In this document: piece by piece, positions 53,066 to 61,809 of the stretch
Numbering within the stretch: position 1 is the first letter of the stretch
Layout of the letters: each line of letters starts with the position of its first letter
Origin: Herbaspirillum rhizosphaerae_A
GTDB taxonomy: Bacteria; Pseudomonadota; Gammaproteobacteria; Burkholderiales; Burkholderiaceae_D
DNA: 64,000 nucleotides
Direction: 5' to 3'
Assembly (NCBI RefSeq): GCF_046025915.1
Contig: NZ_JAQQFR010000002.1
Coordinates: forward strand, 440,832 to 504,831
Notes under the pieces: model-generated
Told to the model about the DNA's origin: nothing
What the model saw: the letters and a program-made list of their open reading frames with translations, nothing else
Databases searched by the model: none
Made by a program: the position numbers and the translations under genes

Positions 53066-54073
53066 ATGAAGCGAGTACTTGCCCGGATCCTGCCGGCGCT
53101 GACTGCGGTCTTGTTCATGATTCGGCCCGCCATGTCAGCCCCGCTTGAAGTTGGCTACATGCCGATCCTTCCCGACGCGCAGTTGTTCATCGCCATGGAG
53201 CAGGGGACGTTTCCGAAAGATCTTGGCGCGCCCAAGCTGGTGCAGTTCCAGAGCGGCCCGGCGATGGTGCAGGCCTTGCTGGCGGGGCAGCTTGACATTG
53301 CATACGTCGGCATAGGCCCGGCATTGGTGGCGCGCGCCAAGGGCGCGGACATCAAGGTGGTGGCATCGAACATCGTCGAACAGGTCAGTTTTGTCGCGCT
53401 GGGTAATCTGGCGCCGTACTTTGCTTCAGGTGATCCGGCCACCGCATTTTCGCGCTTCGCCAAAGACCAGGGGCGTCAGGCAGTGGTTGCCAGTTATCCC
53501 AAAGGCGCCGTACCGGAAGCTGCACTGCAGTACTGGCTGCGCAACCGGGTGCGCGCAGACACCTCGCAACTGAAACTGATTTACCAGGGAGAATCGCAGA
53601 TTCAGGAGTCCCTGTTGACGGGCGCGATCGACGGCGCAGTCATTCTGGAACCGACGACGACCAATGTACTGAACAAGTCGCCGAAATCGAAAGTCATTGC
53701 GCGCGGATCCGACCTGTTTCCAAAACAGCCGGGTGCCGTATTACTCGTTCGCGAAAAGGTATTGCGCGAGCAGCCGGCGCTGGTGAAGGCGCTACTGGCG
53801 GCGCACATTGCGGCAACGAAGATGCTGGAGAACGATCCTGCGAAGGCTGCGCCGATGGTGCAAAAATATGTCGGCGGCGGCCGCTTGCCGGTCAAGCTGG
53901 TGGAGCAGGCGATTCGTAACTCCAAAGGCCAGTTTGTCGCCGATCCCAATCTGATCATTCCTGCCACGCTGGCGCTGCAAAAATTCCAGGCCGAAACCGG
54001 CACGTTATCCGGGCCGGCAGTGGATGTGCCCAAGATGTTCAACACCACCTTCTATGACGCCGCAACGCATTGA
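53066..54073 (+). CDS. SsuA/NMT1-type ABC transporter binding protein
   Basis: 335 residues: signal peptide MKRVLARILPALTAVLFMIR with cleavage after MSA near residue 25, then an NMT1/SsuA fold with LEVGYMPILPDAQLFIAMEQ, MVQALLAGQLDIAYVGIGPAL, VVASYPKGAVPEAAL and LLTGAIDGAVILEP. Imported ligand unknown; the fold takes sulfonates, nitrate or hydroxymethylpyrimidine. First gene of a compact operon with permease, ATPase and a DsrE-like protein, which favours a sulfur compound. Confidence 0.88.
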   Translation: MKRVLARILPALTAVLFMIRPAMSAPLEVGYMPILPDAQLFIAMEQGTFPKDLGAPKLVQFQSGPAMVQALLAGQLDIAYVGIGPALVARAKGADIKVVASNIVEQVSFVALGNLAPYFASGDPATAFSRFAKDQGRQAVVASYPKGAVPEAALQYWLRNRVRADTSQLKLIYQGESQIQESLLTGAIDGAVILEPTTTNVLNKSPKSKVIARGSDLFPKQPGAVLLVREKVLREQPALVKALLAAHIAATKMLENDPAKAAPMVQKYVGGGRLPVKLVEQAIRNSKGQFVADPNLIIPATLALQKFQAETGTLSGPAVDVPKMFNTTFYDAATH

Positions 54074-54094
54074 TCTTTTTACGGCGACGCGCCA

Positions 54095-54862
54095 ATGCTG
54101 ACACGTTCCTATTCTTTGCCGACGCGCGTCGGCTATGGGGTCGCAGGCGTCGTTCTGTTCGTGCTGCTGTGGAAGGCAGTCGGTGTATTCGGCTGGGTCA
54201 ATTCGGGCATTCTTCCCGATCCTTTTCTGCTCCCAGAAACCTTTCTCCTTGAATGGCAGAGCGACCGGTTGCTGCCGGCAATCGGTTCCAGCCTGATTCA
54301 CTACGTCTGGGGACTTGGTCTTGGCGCGGTTTGCGGCATTCTGGTCGGATTGGCAGCCGCGACGATTCAGCGCTTTGACATGTTGCAGTCTTATGTGTCG
54401 CGCATCTTGCGGCCGATTCCACCGCTGGCCTGGGTGGTGTTTGCGATTGCCTGGTTCAAGGTCAGTCACGCCGGTGCGGCATTCGTGATCGCCATCGGTG
54501 TCTTCTGGGTCAACTACTTTGCGACTTACAGTGCGGTGCGCAACATCGATCCGCGCTTCTACGAGCTGGCACGCAGTTTCGGGCAGGGCGGCTATTGGCG
54601 TCGCTCCATCAGCATTACCTTGCCGGCGATTGCTCCCGGTCTGTTGTCGGGTGTGCGTACCGGCATCGGACAAGCCTGGATGACGCTGATCGCGGCGGAG
54701 CTCCTCGGTGTGCCCGGCATGGGGCAGGAGATGAACGCAGCAGCCGGTGTCGGCGCTTACGATGCCGTGGTGGTGTACATGCTCACCATTTCCGCCGTCT
54801 ACGCCGCCACCGATCTTTTGTACACGCTGGTCGAAAGGAGGGTGCTGTCTTGGCGTCCGTAA
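54095..54862 (+). CDS. SsuC-type ABC transporter permease
   Basis: 255 residues with six membrane helices; EAA loop ELARSFGQGGYWRRSISITLPAIAPGLLSG and C terminus VERRVLSWRP. Lies 21 bp after the binding protein gene; its last codons overlap the TTG start of the ATPase by 13 bp. Confidence 0.9.
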   Translation: MLTRSYSLPTRVGYGVAGVVLFVLLWKAVGVFGWVNSGILPDPFLLPETFLLEWQSDRLLPAIGSSLIHYVWGLGLGAVCGILVGLAAATIQRFDMLQSYVSRILRPIPPLAWVVFAIAWFKVSHAGAAFVIAIGVFWVNYFATYSAVRNIDPRFYELARSFGQGGYWRRSISITLPAIAPGLLSGVRTGIGQAWMTLIAAELLGVPGMGQEMNAAAGVGAYDAVVVYMLTISAVYAATDLLYTLVERRVLSWRP

Positions 54863-55590
54863 TCGAGTTCGATAGTCTCGCCTATACGCATCCCGGCGCT
54901 GCCGCGCCCGTGATTGAAAACCTATCGCTCGACATCGAAGCCGGAAGTTTTATCGCCGTAGTCGGCGGCTCCGGCGTCGGCAAATCAACATTGTTGCGCA
55001 CAGCTGCCGGCTTGCTGACGCCGGGATCCGGCGAGATGCGTTTCAACCTGCCGCAACGGCCAGGCCGCCGCCGTCGCGCCATCGTTTTTCAGGACAGCCG
55101 TTTGTTACCGTGGCGTACGGTCGAGGCAAACATTGCCTACGGTCTGGAAACGCTCGGCATTGACAAGGCACAAAGCGCTGCGCGTGTGGCTGAAGCGTTG
55201 CGGCTGACCGGCCTGGAAGAACTGCATGACCGTTGGCCGCATCAGCTTTCCGGCGGTCAGGCGCAACGTGTCGGTATCGCACGGGCGCTCGCAGTCGAGC
55301 CGGACATCTTGCTGATGGACGAGCCCTTCAGCGCAGTCGATGCGCTGACCAGACGCAAGCTGCAAACCGAGTTGATCCGTATCTGGGAGACAACCCATAC
55401 GGCCGTCATGTTTGTCACGCATGATATTGACGAGGCGGTCTATCTGGCCGATCGGGTGGTGGTGTTGGGTAATCGGCCGGCAACCGTTGTAGAGAATCTG
55501 CAAATCGATTTGCCGCGACCACGGGATCGCAACTCAGCGGAGTTTGCACAGTACGTGACACATCTGTCGTCCTGGTTAGGTGTGGAATAG
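54850..55590 (+). CDS. SsuB-type ABC transporter ATPase
   Basis: 246 residues from TTG 54850, chosen because AAGGAGG ends about 7 nt upstream and the protein then begins ASVIEFDSLAY, in step with relatives; the longer ATG frame runs back over the permease. Motifs: GGSGVGKST, FQDSRLLPW, LSGGQAQRVGIARAL, ILLMDEPFSAVD and VTHDIDEAV. A TTG start inside the permease gene suggests coupled, reduced translation. Confidence 0.88.
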   Translation: MASVIEFDSLAYTHPGAAAPVIENLSLDIEAGSFIAVVGGSGVGKSTLLRTAAGLLTPGSGEMRFNLPQRPGRRRRAIVFQDSRLLPWRTVEANIAYGLETLGIDKAQSAARVAEALRLTGLEELHDRWPHQLSGGQAQRVGIARALAVEPDILLMDEPFSAVDALTRRKLQTELIRIWETTHTAVMFVTHDIDEAVYLADRVVVLGNRPATVVENLQIDLPRPRDRNSAEFAQYVTHLSSWLGVE

Positions 55591-55933
55591 CGTTTTCTCC
55601 ACGAACCCTTCTCATCCTTTATCGGTGGCCTCTTTGGAATCCCTGCGACTAGTCATTCATGCACCAACGCCGACCGCCCTTGAGCGCGGCCGCCGCAATC
55701 TCGCCAACCTGCTGAAACTGGCGCCCGACACCGAGGTCGAGTTGGTGATCAATGCCGGCGCAGTAGCCGCAGCCTTGAGCCAGCCCGATCCTTTGGACGG
55801 ACATTTGCGTGTTTGTCGCAATACGCTGACTGCCAACCAGCTCACCGCACCTGACGGCATCGTCGTTGTCCCTGCCGCGGTATTGCATATCGCGCAGCGG
55901 CAGGCGGATGGCTGGGGTTATATGCGGGCTTGA
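55580..55933 (+). CDS. DsrE/F-like small protein
   Basis: 117 residues from a GTG overlapping the ATPase stop (GTG 55625 is an alternative that removes an unconserved 15-residue lead). LRLVIHAPTPTALERGRRNL, VELVINAGAVAAAL, LRVCRNTLTANQL and GIVVVPAAVLHIAQRQADGW fit the DsrE/DsrF-like fold, whose members carry or relay sulfur; one Cys (in LRVCRN) is in the typical place. As the last gene of a sulfonate-type importer operon it may handle sulfur released from the imported compound (inference). Confidence 0.75.
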   Translation: MWNSVFSTNPSHPLSVASLESLRLVIHAPTPTALERGRRNLANLLKLAPDTEVELVINAGAVAAALSQPDPLDGHLRVCRNTLTANQLTAPDGIVVVPAAVLHIAQRQADGWGYMRA

Positions 55934-56000
55934 AGGCCAGCAGCAGAGATAGGGCCATGTGAGTGATCAGTCATGGCTCGCTACCGTCTTTAACCTGTCT

Positions 56001-56774
56001 TCAACCTCGCCCGACGAAAGGCATGTGGCTGGCCATGATAGTCATGTCCAATACATTCGCTTCCAGAGGCAGCGCGGCGATATAGCGTACGGCGTCGGCG
56101 ACATGGCGTACATCCATCATCGGTTCCGGCGCGATCGTGCCATTGGCCTGCAGTACGCCCTTGGTCATGCGCGCAGACAGGGAGGTGAGGGCATTGCCAA
56201 TGTCGATCTGGCTGCAGGCGATGTTGTATTGACGTCCGTCGAGCGCAATGCTTTTCGTCAAACCGCCGATGGCGTGTTTGCTGGCAGTATAAGGAGCGCT
56301 CTGCGGGCGCGGTACGTGTGCAGAGATCGAGCCGTTATTGATGATGCGCCCACCTTGCGGCGATTGTTTCCGCATTAAACCGAACGCCGCACGCGCACAG
56401 AAGAACGCGCCGTTGAGGTTGGTATTGATGACATTGGTCCATTGCTCGTCAGTCAACTCGTCGAAGGGCGTGGCGGGCGTATTGACACCGGCATTGTTGA
56501 ACAGCACATCGAGACGGCCGTAGCGTTCAGTTATCTGATCAAACAGCGCAGTGACACTGGCTGAGTCGCGGATATCCACCGCAATGGCTTCGGCATGGGA
56601 TTCATTGTCGGTGATCGCGGCCTGTACCGCAGCTTGCAGCACATCCAGACGGCGACCTGCGAAGACCACCGTGAATCCATCTGCCAGCAAGACATTGGCG
56701 ACAGCCAGGCCAACACCGCTGCCGGCGCCGGTGACGAGAGCTATCTTTGAGCGGGTTGGCTGGTTCATGCGCAT
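56001..56774 (-). CDS. Short-chain dehydrogenase/reductase (SDR)
   Basis: 257-residue classical SDR: TGAGSGVG cofactor loop near residue 16, NNAGV near 92, the catalytic Ser in NNGSISAHV, and YTASK for the catalytic Tyr/Lys. GRRLD after the second strand suggests NADP(H). Substrate unknown. It is downstream of metY in the same direction (69-bp gap), so co-expression with sulfur genes is possible but not required. Confidence 0.9.
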   Translation of the reverse strand: MRMNQPTRSKIALVTGAGSGVGLAVANVLLADGFTVVFAGRRLDVLQAAVQAAITDNESHAEAIAVDIRDSASVTALFDQITERYGRLDVLFNNAGVNTPATPFDELTDEQWTNVINTNLNGAFFCARAAFGLMRKQSPQGGRIINNGSISAHVPRPQSAPYTASKHAIGGLTKSIALDGRQYNIACSQIDIGNALTSLSARMTKGVLQANGTIAPEPMMDVRHVADAVRYIAALPLEANVLDMTIMASHMPFVGRG

Positions 56775-56843
56775 CCTTTGAGAAGAAGTGAAGTGCGCCT
56801 ACTGTAACGCATGTACGGCGAAGTCACTTCTCCCACGTCAAGA

Positions 56844-58139
56844 TCAGACGGCTCTCAACGCCTGATCGAGATCGGCGAGCAAATCATCGATATGTTCGAT
56901 GCCGATGGACAGGCGTACCGTGTCTTCCGTCACACCTGCCTTGACCAGTTCTTCCGGCGACAATTGGCGGTGCGTGGTTGACGCCGGATGTGTCGCCAGC
57001 GACTTGGCATCGCCGATATTGACCAGGCGTGTAAACAACTTCAACGCATCCTGAAACTTCGCGCCGCCGGCCAGGCCGCCTTTGACACCGAAGGTCAAAA
57101 TGCCGGATGGCTTGCCGTTGAAATATTTCTTCGCCAACGTGTGATCGGGATGATCTTCAAGTCCGGCATAGTTGACCCAATTTACCTTCGCATGCTTCTT
57201 CAGATACTGGGCCACAGCCAAAGCGTTGGCAGTAATTCTGTCCAGGCGCAGGGCCAGCGTTTCGATGCCTTGCAAGATCAGAAAGCTGTTGAAAGGAGAA
57301 AGCGCCGCGCCGGTGTTGCGCAAGGGGACCACGCGCGCACGGCCGATGTAGGCCGCTTCGCCCAGCGCTTCGGTATAGACCACGCCGTGGTAGCTCACGT
57401 CCGGTTCATTGAGGCGCTTGAAGCGTTCCTTGTGCTTGGCCCACGGGAATTTGCCGGAATCGACAATCGCACCGCCCAGGGTGGTGCCATGCCCACCCAG
57501 ATACTTTGTGAGTGAATGCACCACGATATCGGCACCGTGCTCAATCGGCCGGAGCAGATACGGCGTAGCGACTGTGTTGTCGACGATCAGCGGTACGCCA
57601 TGGCGGTGTGCAATCTCGGCGATAGCGGAAATGTCGGTGATGTTGCCGAGCGGATTACCGATGGATTCGATAAAGACGGCCTTGGTGCGCGCATCAATAT
57701 GCTGTTCGAAAGAACCTGGATTGCGTGGATCGGCAAAGCGGGTCTCGATGCCGAACTGCGGCAAGGTATGGGCAAACAGATTGTAGGTGCCGCCATAGAG
57801 CGTGGAGGCCGAGACGATGTTGTCGCCGGCTTCGGCAATGGTCTGGATCGCATAGGTTACCGCCGCCTGGCCTGACGCCACGGCCAGCGCGGCAATACCG
57901 CCTTCGAGTGCCGCGACGCGTTTTTCCAGAACGTCCTGCGTCGGATTCATGATGCGTGAGTAAATATTGCCTTGTACTTTCAGATCAAACAGATCGGCGC
58001 CATGCTGGGTATCGTCGAAGGCAAAGGCCACTGTCTGATAGATCGGTACCGCGACAGCCTTGGTGGTCGGATCAGGCGCATAGCCTGCATGCACGGACAG
58101 TGTTTCGAACTTCCATTGAGGAGCTTGTGCTTGTGTCAT
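56844..58139 (-). CDS. metY: O-acetylhomoserine sulfhydrylase
   Basis: 431 residues of the Cys/Met-metabolism PLP family. FETLSVHAGY, the YSRIMNPTQDVLE segment, ASGQAAVTYA and the Schiff-base Lys in HSLTKYLGGHG are diagnostic; length and sequence favour the MetY type, which makes homocysteine from O-acetylhomoserine and sulfide. It lies directly behind the encapsulin operon terminator on the same strand and could use sulfide mobilised by that system. Motif A (TATGGATATG) is on the minus strand about 100 bp upstream. Confidence 0.93.
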   Translation of the reverse strand: MTQAQAPQWKFETLSVHAGYAPDPTTKAVAVPIYQTVAFAFDDTQHGADLFDLKVQGNIYSRIMNPTQDVLEKRVAALEGGIAALAVASGQAAVTYAIQTIAEAGDNIVSASTLYGGTYNLFAHTLPQFGIETRFADPRNPGSFEQHIDARTKAVFIESIGNPLGNITDISAIAEIAHRHGVPLIVDNTVATPYLLRPIEHGADIVVHSLTKYLGGHGTTLGGAIVDSGKFPWAKHKERFKRLNEPDVSYHGVVYTEALGEAAYIGRARVVPLRNTGAALSPFNSFLILQGIETLALRLDRITANALAVAQYLKKHAKVNWVNYAGLEDHPDHTLAKKYFNGKPSGILTFGVKGGLAGGAKFQDALKLFTRLVNIGDAKSLATHPASTTHRQLSPEELVKAGVTEDTVRLSIGIEHIDDLLADLDQALRAV

Positions 58140-58236
58140 GGGGATATTCCAGCGAGTGAATTGGATGAGGTGGACTGAAGTGGACGGGCCTGATGACTCT
58201 AACGAGCCATCAGGCGCTGGCGAACGAATGATTTCG

Positions 58237-58246
58237 CATATCCATA
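58237..58246 (-). promoter_or_regulatory. Shared sulfur-locus motif A upstream of metY
   Basis: TATGGATATG on the minus strand, 98 bp before the metY start, in a gene-free stretch (58140-58360). Third copy of the 10-mer found in the tau/met and ssu-type/osmC promoter regions. Confidence 0.4.
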
Positions 58247-58359
58247 TCCGGTATTTTCATCCGGCGGAGAATCCCGGCAGTGTTCAGCCCGAACGTCGTT
58301 TAAATCCTTTGGCTGACGGAGAAGGGGAGATGATATTCCGCTTGTACGATCCGGAGCGC

Positions 58360-58396
58360 AAAAAAAATGCGGCCATGCCCGAAGGGATGACCGCAT
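58360..58396 (-). terminator. Intrinsic terminator of the encapsulin operon
   Basis: Minus-strand stem ATGCGGTCAT...ATGGCCGCAT with a TTCG tetraloop, followed by eight T. It lies 36 bp past the cysteine desulfurase stop and separates the encapsulin operon from metY. Confidence 0.9.
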
Positions 58397-58431
58397 GAAA
58401 AACAGACTTCAGCAGACTTCAAATTACGCGT

Positions 58432-60411
58432 TTAGCCTGCTCGCCGTTGTGAGGCGAGCCTTCTGATGACCGTCGCAAGACGGTCGATTTCGTCGAAGGT
58501 ATTGTAGAAAGCCAGTGATGGCCGTACCGTCGTTTCGACGCCGAAGCGGCGCAGAATCGGTTGGGCGCAATGATGGCCGGTACGCACAGCGATGCCTTCT
58601 TCATTGAGTGCGTGGCCGACTTCTTCGGTGCTGTAACCGGCCAGCACGAAAGACATCACGCTGGCCTTGTCGGCGGCGGTGCCGATCAGACGCACGCCCT
58701 TGATCTCGCGCAGTTGCTGCATGCCGTAGACCAGCAGGTCATGCTCGTAGCGGGCGATGTTTTCAATGCCGATCTTATTGACATAGTCGATGGCAGCGCC
58801 CAGTCCCACAGCGTCGGCGATGTTGCCGGTACCCGCTTCGAATTTATTGGGAATCGGCTGGAATACCGTCTTCTCAAACGTCACGTCCGCAATCATGTTG
58901 CCGCCACCTTGCCAAGGCGGCATGTCTTCCAGCACTTCGCGTTTGCCCCAGACTACGCCGATGCCGGTCGGGCCGAACACCTTGTGGCCGGAGAAAACGA
59001 AGAAGTCCGCGCCCAGATCCTGCACGTCGACGCGCATGTGCGACACCGACTGCGCGCCGTCGACCAGCGCCTTGGCGCCTGCACGATGTGCCAGTTCGAC
59101 GATTTCCTTGATCGGCGTGACCGTGCCGAGTGCATTCGAGACCTGGGTAATGGCGACGATCTTGGTGCGGTCGTTGAGCAGCTTGCGATACTCGTCCAGC
59201 AACACCTGGCCCGAGTCATCCACGGGAATCACGCGTAGCTTCGCACCCTTGGCAGCGGCCAGTTGTTGCCACGGCACGATGTTGGCGTGATGCTCCAGAT
59301 TGGAAACGATGATCTCGTCGCCTTCGCCGACATGCTGTGTGCCCCAGCTTTTAGCGACGAGATTGATGGCTTCAGTGGTGCCCCGCACGAAAATGACTTC
59401 GTTGACGTCAGGTGCATTGATGAAGCGTCGCACACGTTCACGCGCACCCTCGTAAGCGTCCGTAGCACGCGCGGCCAGTTCATGCGCAGCGCGGTGGATG
59501 TTCGAGTTTTCGTGCTCGTAGAAGTAGCTGATGCGGTCGATCACGGACTGCGGCTTGTGCGTCGTTGCTGCGTTGTCGAACCAGACCAGTTGGCGGCCGT
59601 TGACACGCTCCTGCAGAATCGGAAAATCGCGCCGTACCGCATGCACGTCGAACGGCGGATGGCGGTCGCCGCCTGCCAGCGGCACCGTGGCGTGTGGCTG
59701 CGCTTTGGCTGGTGTGACGTAACCGCTCGGCAGCACCACTGAATCCACGAAGTAATACTGTGGCGTCGTGGATGGTGATGATGAGTGGGGCTGTGATGAC
59801 GCGGACGGCGCGGCACCGGGAAGTCCGGTGGCCGGCGGTGCAGTCAGGCTGCGATGTTCCGGGATCGACGGTGACGGCAGATGTGTATCCGGCGTCGGTG
59901 CTGTGACTACCCCGGGTTGGCCATAGGTATCGCTCAAAAAATAATACGGCGATGCGCCGGTTTGCGGTCGTGTACCGCCGACCGACTCCGGCACGCCCAG
60001 CAATGCACCGCCGCTGCGTGGTTCATAAGCTGGAATCGCGCTCAGAAGTTTGTCCGGAACCCCATTGCCTGCGGGCGCAACAGGTGCCAGCGCCGGTGCC
60101 CGGTTACCCAGCGACAGCACCTGGGTTGGCGAGGCCGGTATCAGGTTGGTGCCGGGAATCTGCCCTTGCGGAATCGGCGTACCGGGAACGCTGGGGCCGA
60201 AACCTGCCGGACTCACCAGTGGTGAACCCGGTGGCGCAATGTTGCCGGGTGCCTGCACGCCGTGAGGCGTGAATGGCGGTGCCGGTGGCGTGGCAAAGAA
60301 CTCTGTCGCCAGGCGCGCCAGCACGGCCGGATCGAACGGCGCGCCGGACGGCTCTGGAACGCCGGCAGGCTGACTTGCCGGCAGGGAGGTAGAGGGCGAA
60401 AGTAGGCTCAC
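58432..60411 (-). CDS. Cysteine desulfurase with N-terminal encapsulin cargo-loading domain
   Basis: 659 residues. About 1-250 is a Pro/Ala/Ser/Gly-rich disordered extension with short conserved-looking islands (FDPAVLARLATEFF at 26-39; PYYFLSD at 155-161; QYYFVDS at 218-224). About 254-659 is a SufS-type class V PLP enzyme: DNAATTHKP, NLEHHANIVPW, DGAQSVSH, Schiff-base Lys477 in SGHKVFG and the catalytic loop Cys615 in RTGHHCAQP. It releases sulfur from cysteine as a persulfide. The extension is what targets such enzymes into family 2A encapsulin shells, and the shell gene is 8 bp upstream. Plain SufS is ~410 residues. Confidence 0.95.
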   Translation of the reverse strand: MSLLSPSTSLPASQPAGVPEPSGAPFDPAVLARLATEFFATPPAPPFTPHGVQAPGNIAPPGSPLVSPAGFGPSVPGTPIPQGQIPGTNLIPASPTQVLSLGNRAPALAPVAPAGNGVPDKLLSAIPAYEPRSGGALLGVPESVGGTRPQTGASPYYFLSDTYGQPGVVTAPTPDTHLPSPSIPEHRSLTAPPATGLPGAAPSASSQPHSSSPSTTPQYYFVDSVVLPSGYVTPAKAQPHATVPLAGGDRHPPFDVHAVRRDFPILQERVNGRQLVWFDNAATTHKPQSVIDRISYFYEHENSNIHRAAHELAARATDAYEGARERVRRFINAPDVNEVIFVRGTTEAINLVAKSWGTQHVGEGDEIIVSNLEHHANIVPWQQLAAAKGAKLRVIPVDDSGQVLLDEYRKLLNDRTKIVAITQVSNALGTVTPIKEIVELAHRAGAKALVDGAQSVSHMRVDVQDLGADFFVFSGHKVFGPTGIGVVWGKREVLEDMPPWQGGGNMIADVTFEKTVFQPIPNKFEAGTGNIADAVGLGAAIDYVNKIGIENIARYEHDLLVYGMQQLREIKGVRLIGTAADKASVMSFVLAGYSTEEVGHALNEEGIAVRTGHHCAQPILRRFGVETTVRPSLAFYNTFDEIDRLATVIRRLASQRRAG

Positions 60412-60419
60412 GTCGCGGC

Positions 60420-61352
60420 TTATTTGTAGGTGTCAGGATAGTCGTGGTACTTGCCGATTTCGACATCGTCGAGTACGGCCAGCGCGTCGGTTGTCAACAC
60501 CGCAAGCGAGCAGTAAAGCGAAATCAGGTAAGACGAAATCGCGTGGTTGTTGATGCCCATGAAGCGCACCGACAGACCAGGACTTTGCTCACCCGGCAGA
60601 CCCGGCTGGAACAGACCGACCACGCCCTGACGTTTGTCGCCTACGCGCAGCAGCAGGATTTTGCTCTTGCCATCAGCGACCGGCACCTTGTCCGAAGGAA
60701 TCAGCGGAATACCGCGCCAGGTGATGAACTGCGAACCGAACAGGCTGATGGTCGGCGGTGGCGTGCCGCGGCGGGTTGCTTCGCGGCCAAATGCGGCGAT
60801 TGCCAGTGGATGCGTGAGGAAGAAGGCGGGTTCTTTCCAGACCTTGGTCAGCAGCTCATCGAGGTCATCCGGTGTTGGTGCGCCGGTCAGCGGAAAGATG
60901 CGCTGTTCGTCCGTGACTTGCGCCAGCAGGCCGTAGTCGGGATTGTTGATCAGCTCGCTTTCCTGGTTTTCCTTGATGGTTTCGATGGTCAGGCGCAGCT
61001 GTTCCTTGATCTGGTCGTGCGGGCTGCTGTACAGATCGGATACGCGGGTATGCACGTCGAGCACGGTCGACACGGCGTTCAGATAATACTCACGTGGATT
61101 TTCTTCGTAGTCGACGAAGGTGCGCGGAAGTTGATTTTCTTCTTCGCGAGCGGTGCAGGTGACCTTGATCGATTCTGGATTCTTGACCTTGTTGAGGCGA
61201 TAGATGCCGGCTTCGACGGGCACCCATTGCAACAGATGCGTCAGCCACCGTGGGCTGATGGTTTCCAGCTGAGGTACGGTTTTGGTTGCGTTTGCTAGTT
61301 GCCTTGCTGCGTTATCGCCAAGCGCGGTGGTACCGCCAACTGTTGCCGACAT
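60420..61352 (-). CDS. Family 2A encapsulin shell protein (SrpI-like)
   Basis: 310 residues of the HK97-fold shell protein SrpI type. The N-terminal arm NAARQLANATKTVPQLETIS, then PRWLTHLLQWVPVEAGIYR, and REYYLNAVSTVLDVHTRVSDLYSSP, are strongly characteristic. The C-terminal half includes HPLAIAAFGREATRRG, SQFITWRGIPLIPSDK, and GLSVRFMGINNHAISSYLIS. Sixty copies are expected to form a ~25-nm icosahedral cage around the cysteine desulfurase encoded just downstream. Srp proteins were first noted as sulfur-regulated, and related cages are reported to hold elemental sulfur. No transmembrane or flavin-binding region. Confidence 0.96.
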   Translation of the reverse strand: MSATVGGTTALGDNAARQLANATKTVPQLETISPRWLTHLLQWVPVEAGIYRLNKVKNPESIKVTCTAREEENQLPRTFVDYEENPREYYLNAVSTVLDVHTRVSDLYSSPHDQIKEQLRLTIETIKENQESELINNPDYGLLAQVTDEQRIFPLTGAPTPDDLDELLTKVWKEPAFFLTHPLAIAAFGREATRRGTPPPTISLFGSQFITWRGIPLIPSDKVPVADGKSKILLLRVGDKRQGVVGLFQPGLPGEQSPGLSVRFMGINNHAISSYLISLYCSLAVLTTDALAVLDDVEIGKYHDYPDTYK

Positions 61353-61431
61353 CGTGACTCCAATTCATGTGGGTTAGAAAGAGAAAAGCTGAAAAATGAC
61401 CTGCAAAGTGTGGCGTCTCAGCGCCGGTGGC

Positions 61432-61788
61432 TCAACATGCTATAGCCATCAATTTGATGCCGCGCACCAAATTCATTTGACTGATGGCCTCGCCGCGGGT
61501 CACCAATGCGGACGGTGTGAGCTTCAGTGCGGAGGCCAGTTTTTCGACGGTAACGAGTGAGGCGATGGCGCAGCCGCGTTCTATCTCACCGATATAGGAA
61601 CGGTTCAGGTTCGAGTTCTCGGCAAGGCGCTCCTGTGACCATCCTTGTGCTTCGCGCAACTGCCGCACACCGATGCCGAAGCTTTGCACCAGCGCGCTGG
61701 TGATGCTGTCGCCGCTCTCGGACAGGGCGGACTTCAGCTCGCTAGCCGGCGACTTCCTGGAATAATTCTTCTCGCTCATCTCAGACAT
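61432..61788 (-). CDS. XRE-family helix-turn-helix regulator of the encapsulin operon
   Basis: 118 residues. The Cro/CI-type HTH covers about 38-97 (VRQLREAQGWSQERLAENSN, RSYIGEIERG, then VEKLASALKLTPSALV). Short N-terminal tail with two alternative Met (1 and 4). It lies between the serine acetyltransferase (21 bp) and the shell gene (79 bp), so it likely regulates its own operon. No ligand-binding domain follows the HTH; the signal may come through a partner or its lone C-terminal Cys (inference). Confidence 0.9.
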   Translation of the reverse strand: MSEMSEKNYSRKSPASELKSALSESGDSITSALVQSFGIGVRQLREAQGWSQERLAENSNLNRSYIGEIERGCAIASLVTVEKLASALKLTPSALVTRGEAISQMNLVRGIKLMAIAC

Positions 61789-61809
61789 TCCTTGTCGCGT
61801 TAGACATCG

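Noticed and set aside
54595..54849. Upstream extension of the third ABC ATPase frame
   Set aside because: It overlaps the permease in another frame and is unlike the family; TTG 54850 with AAGGAGG fits better.
58138..58398. 86-residue plus-strand frame between metY and the desulfurase
   Set aside because: It covers the metY promoter region and the encapsulin terminator; no family and no ribosome-binding site.
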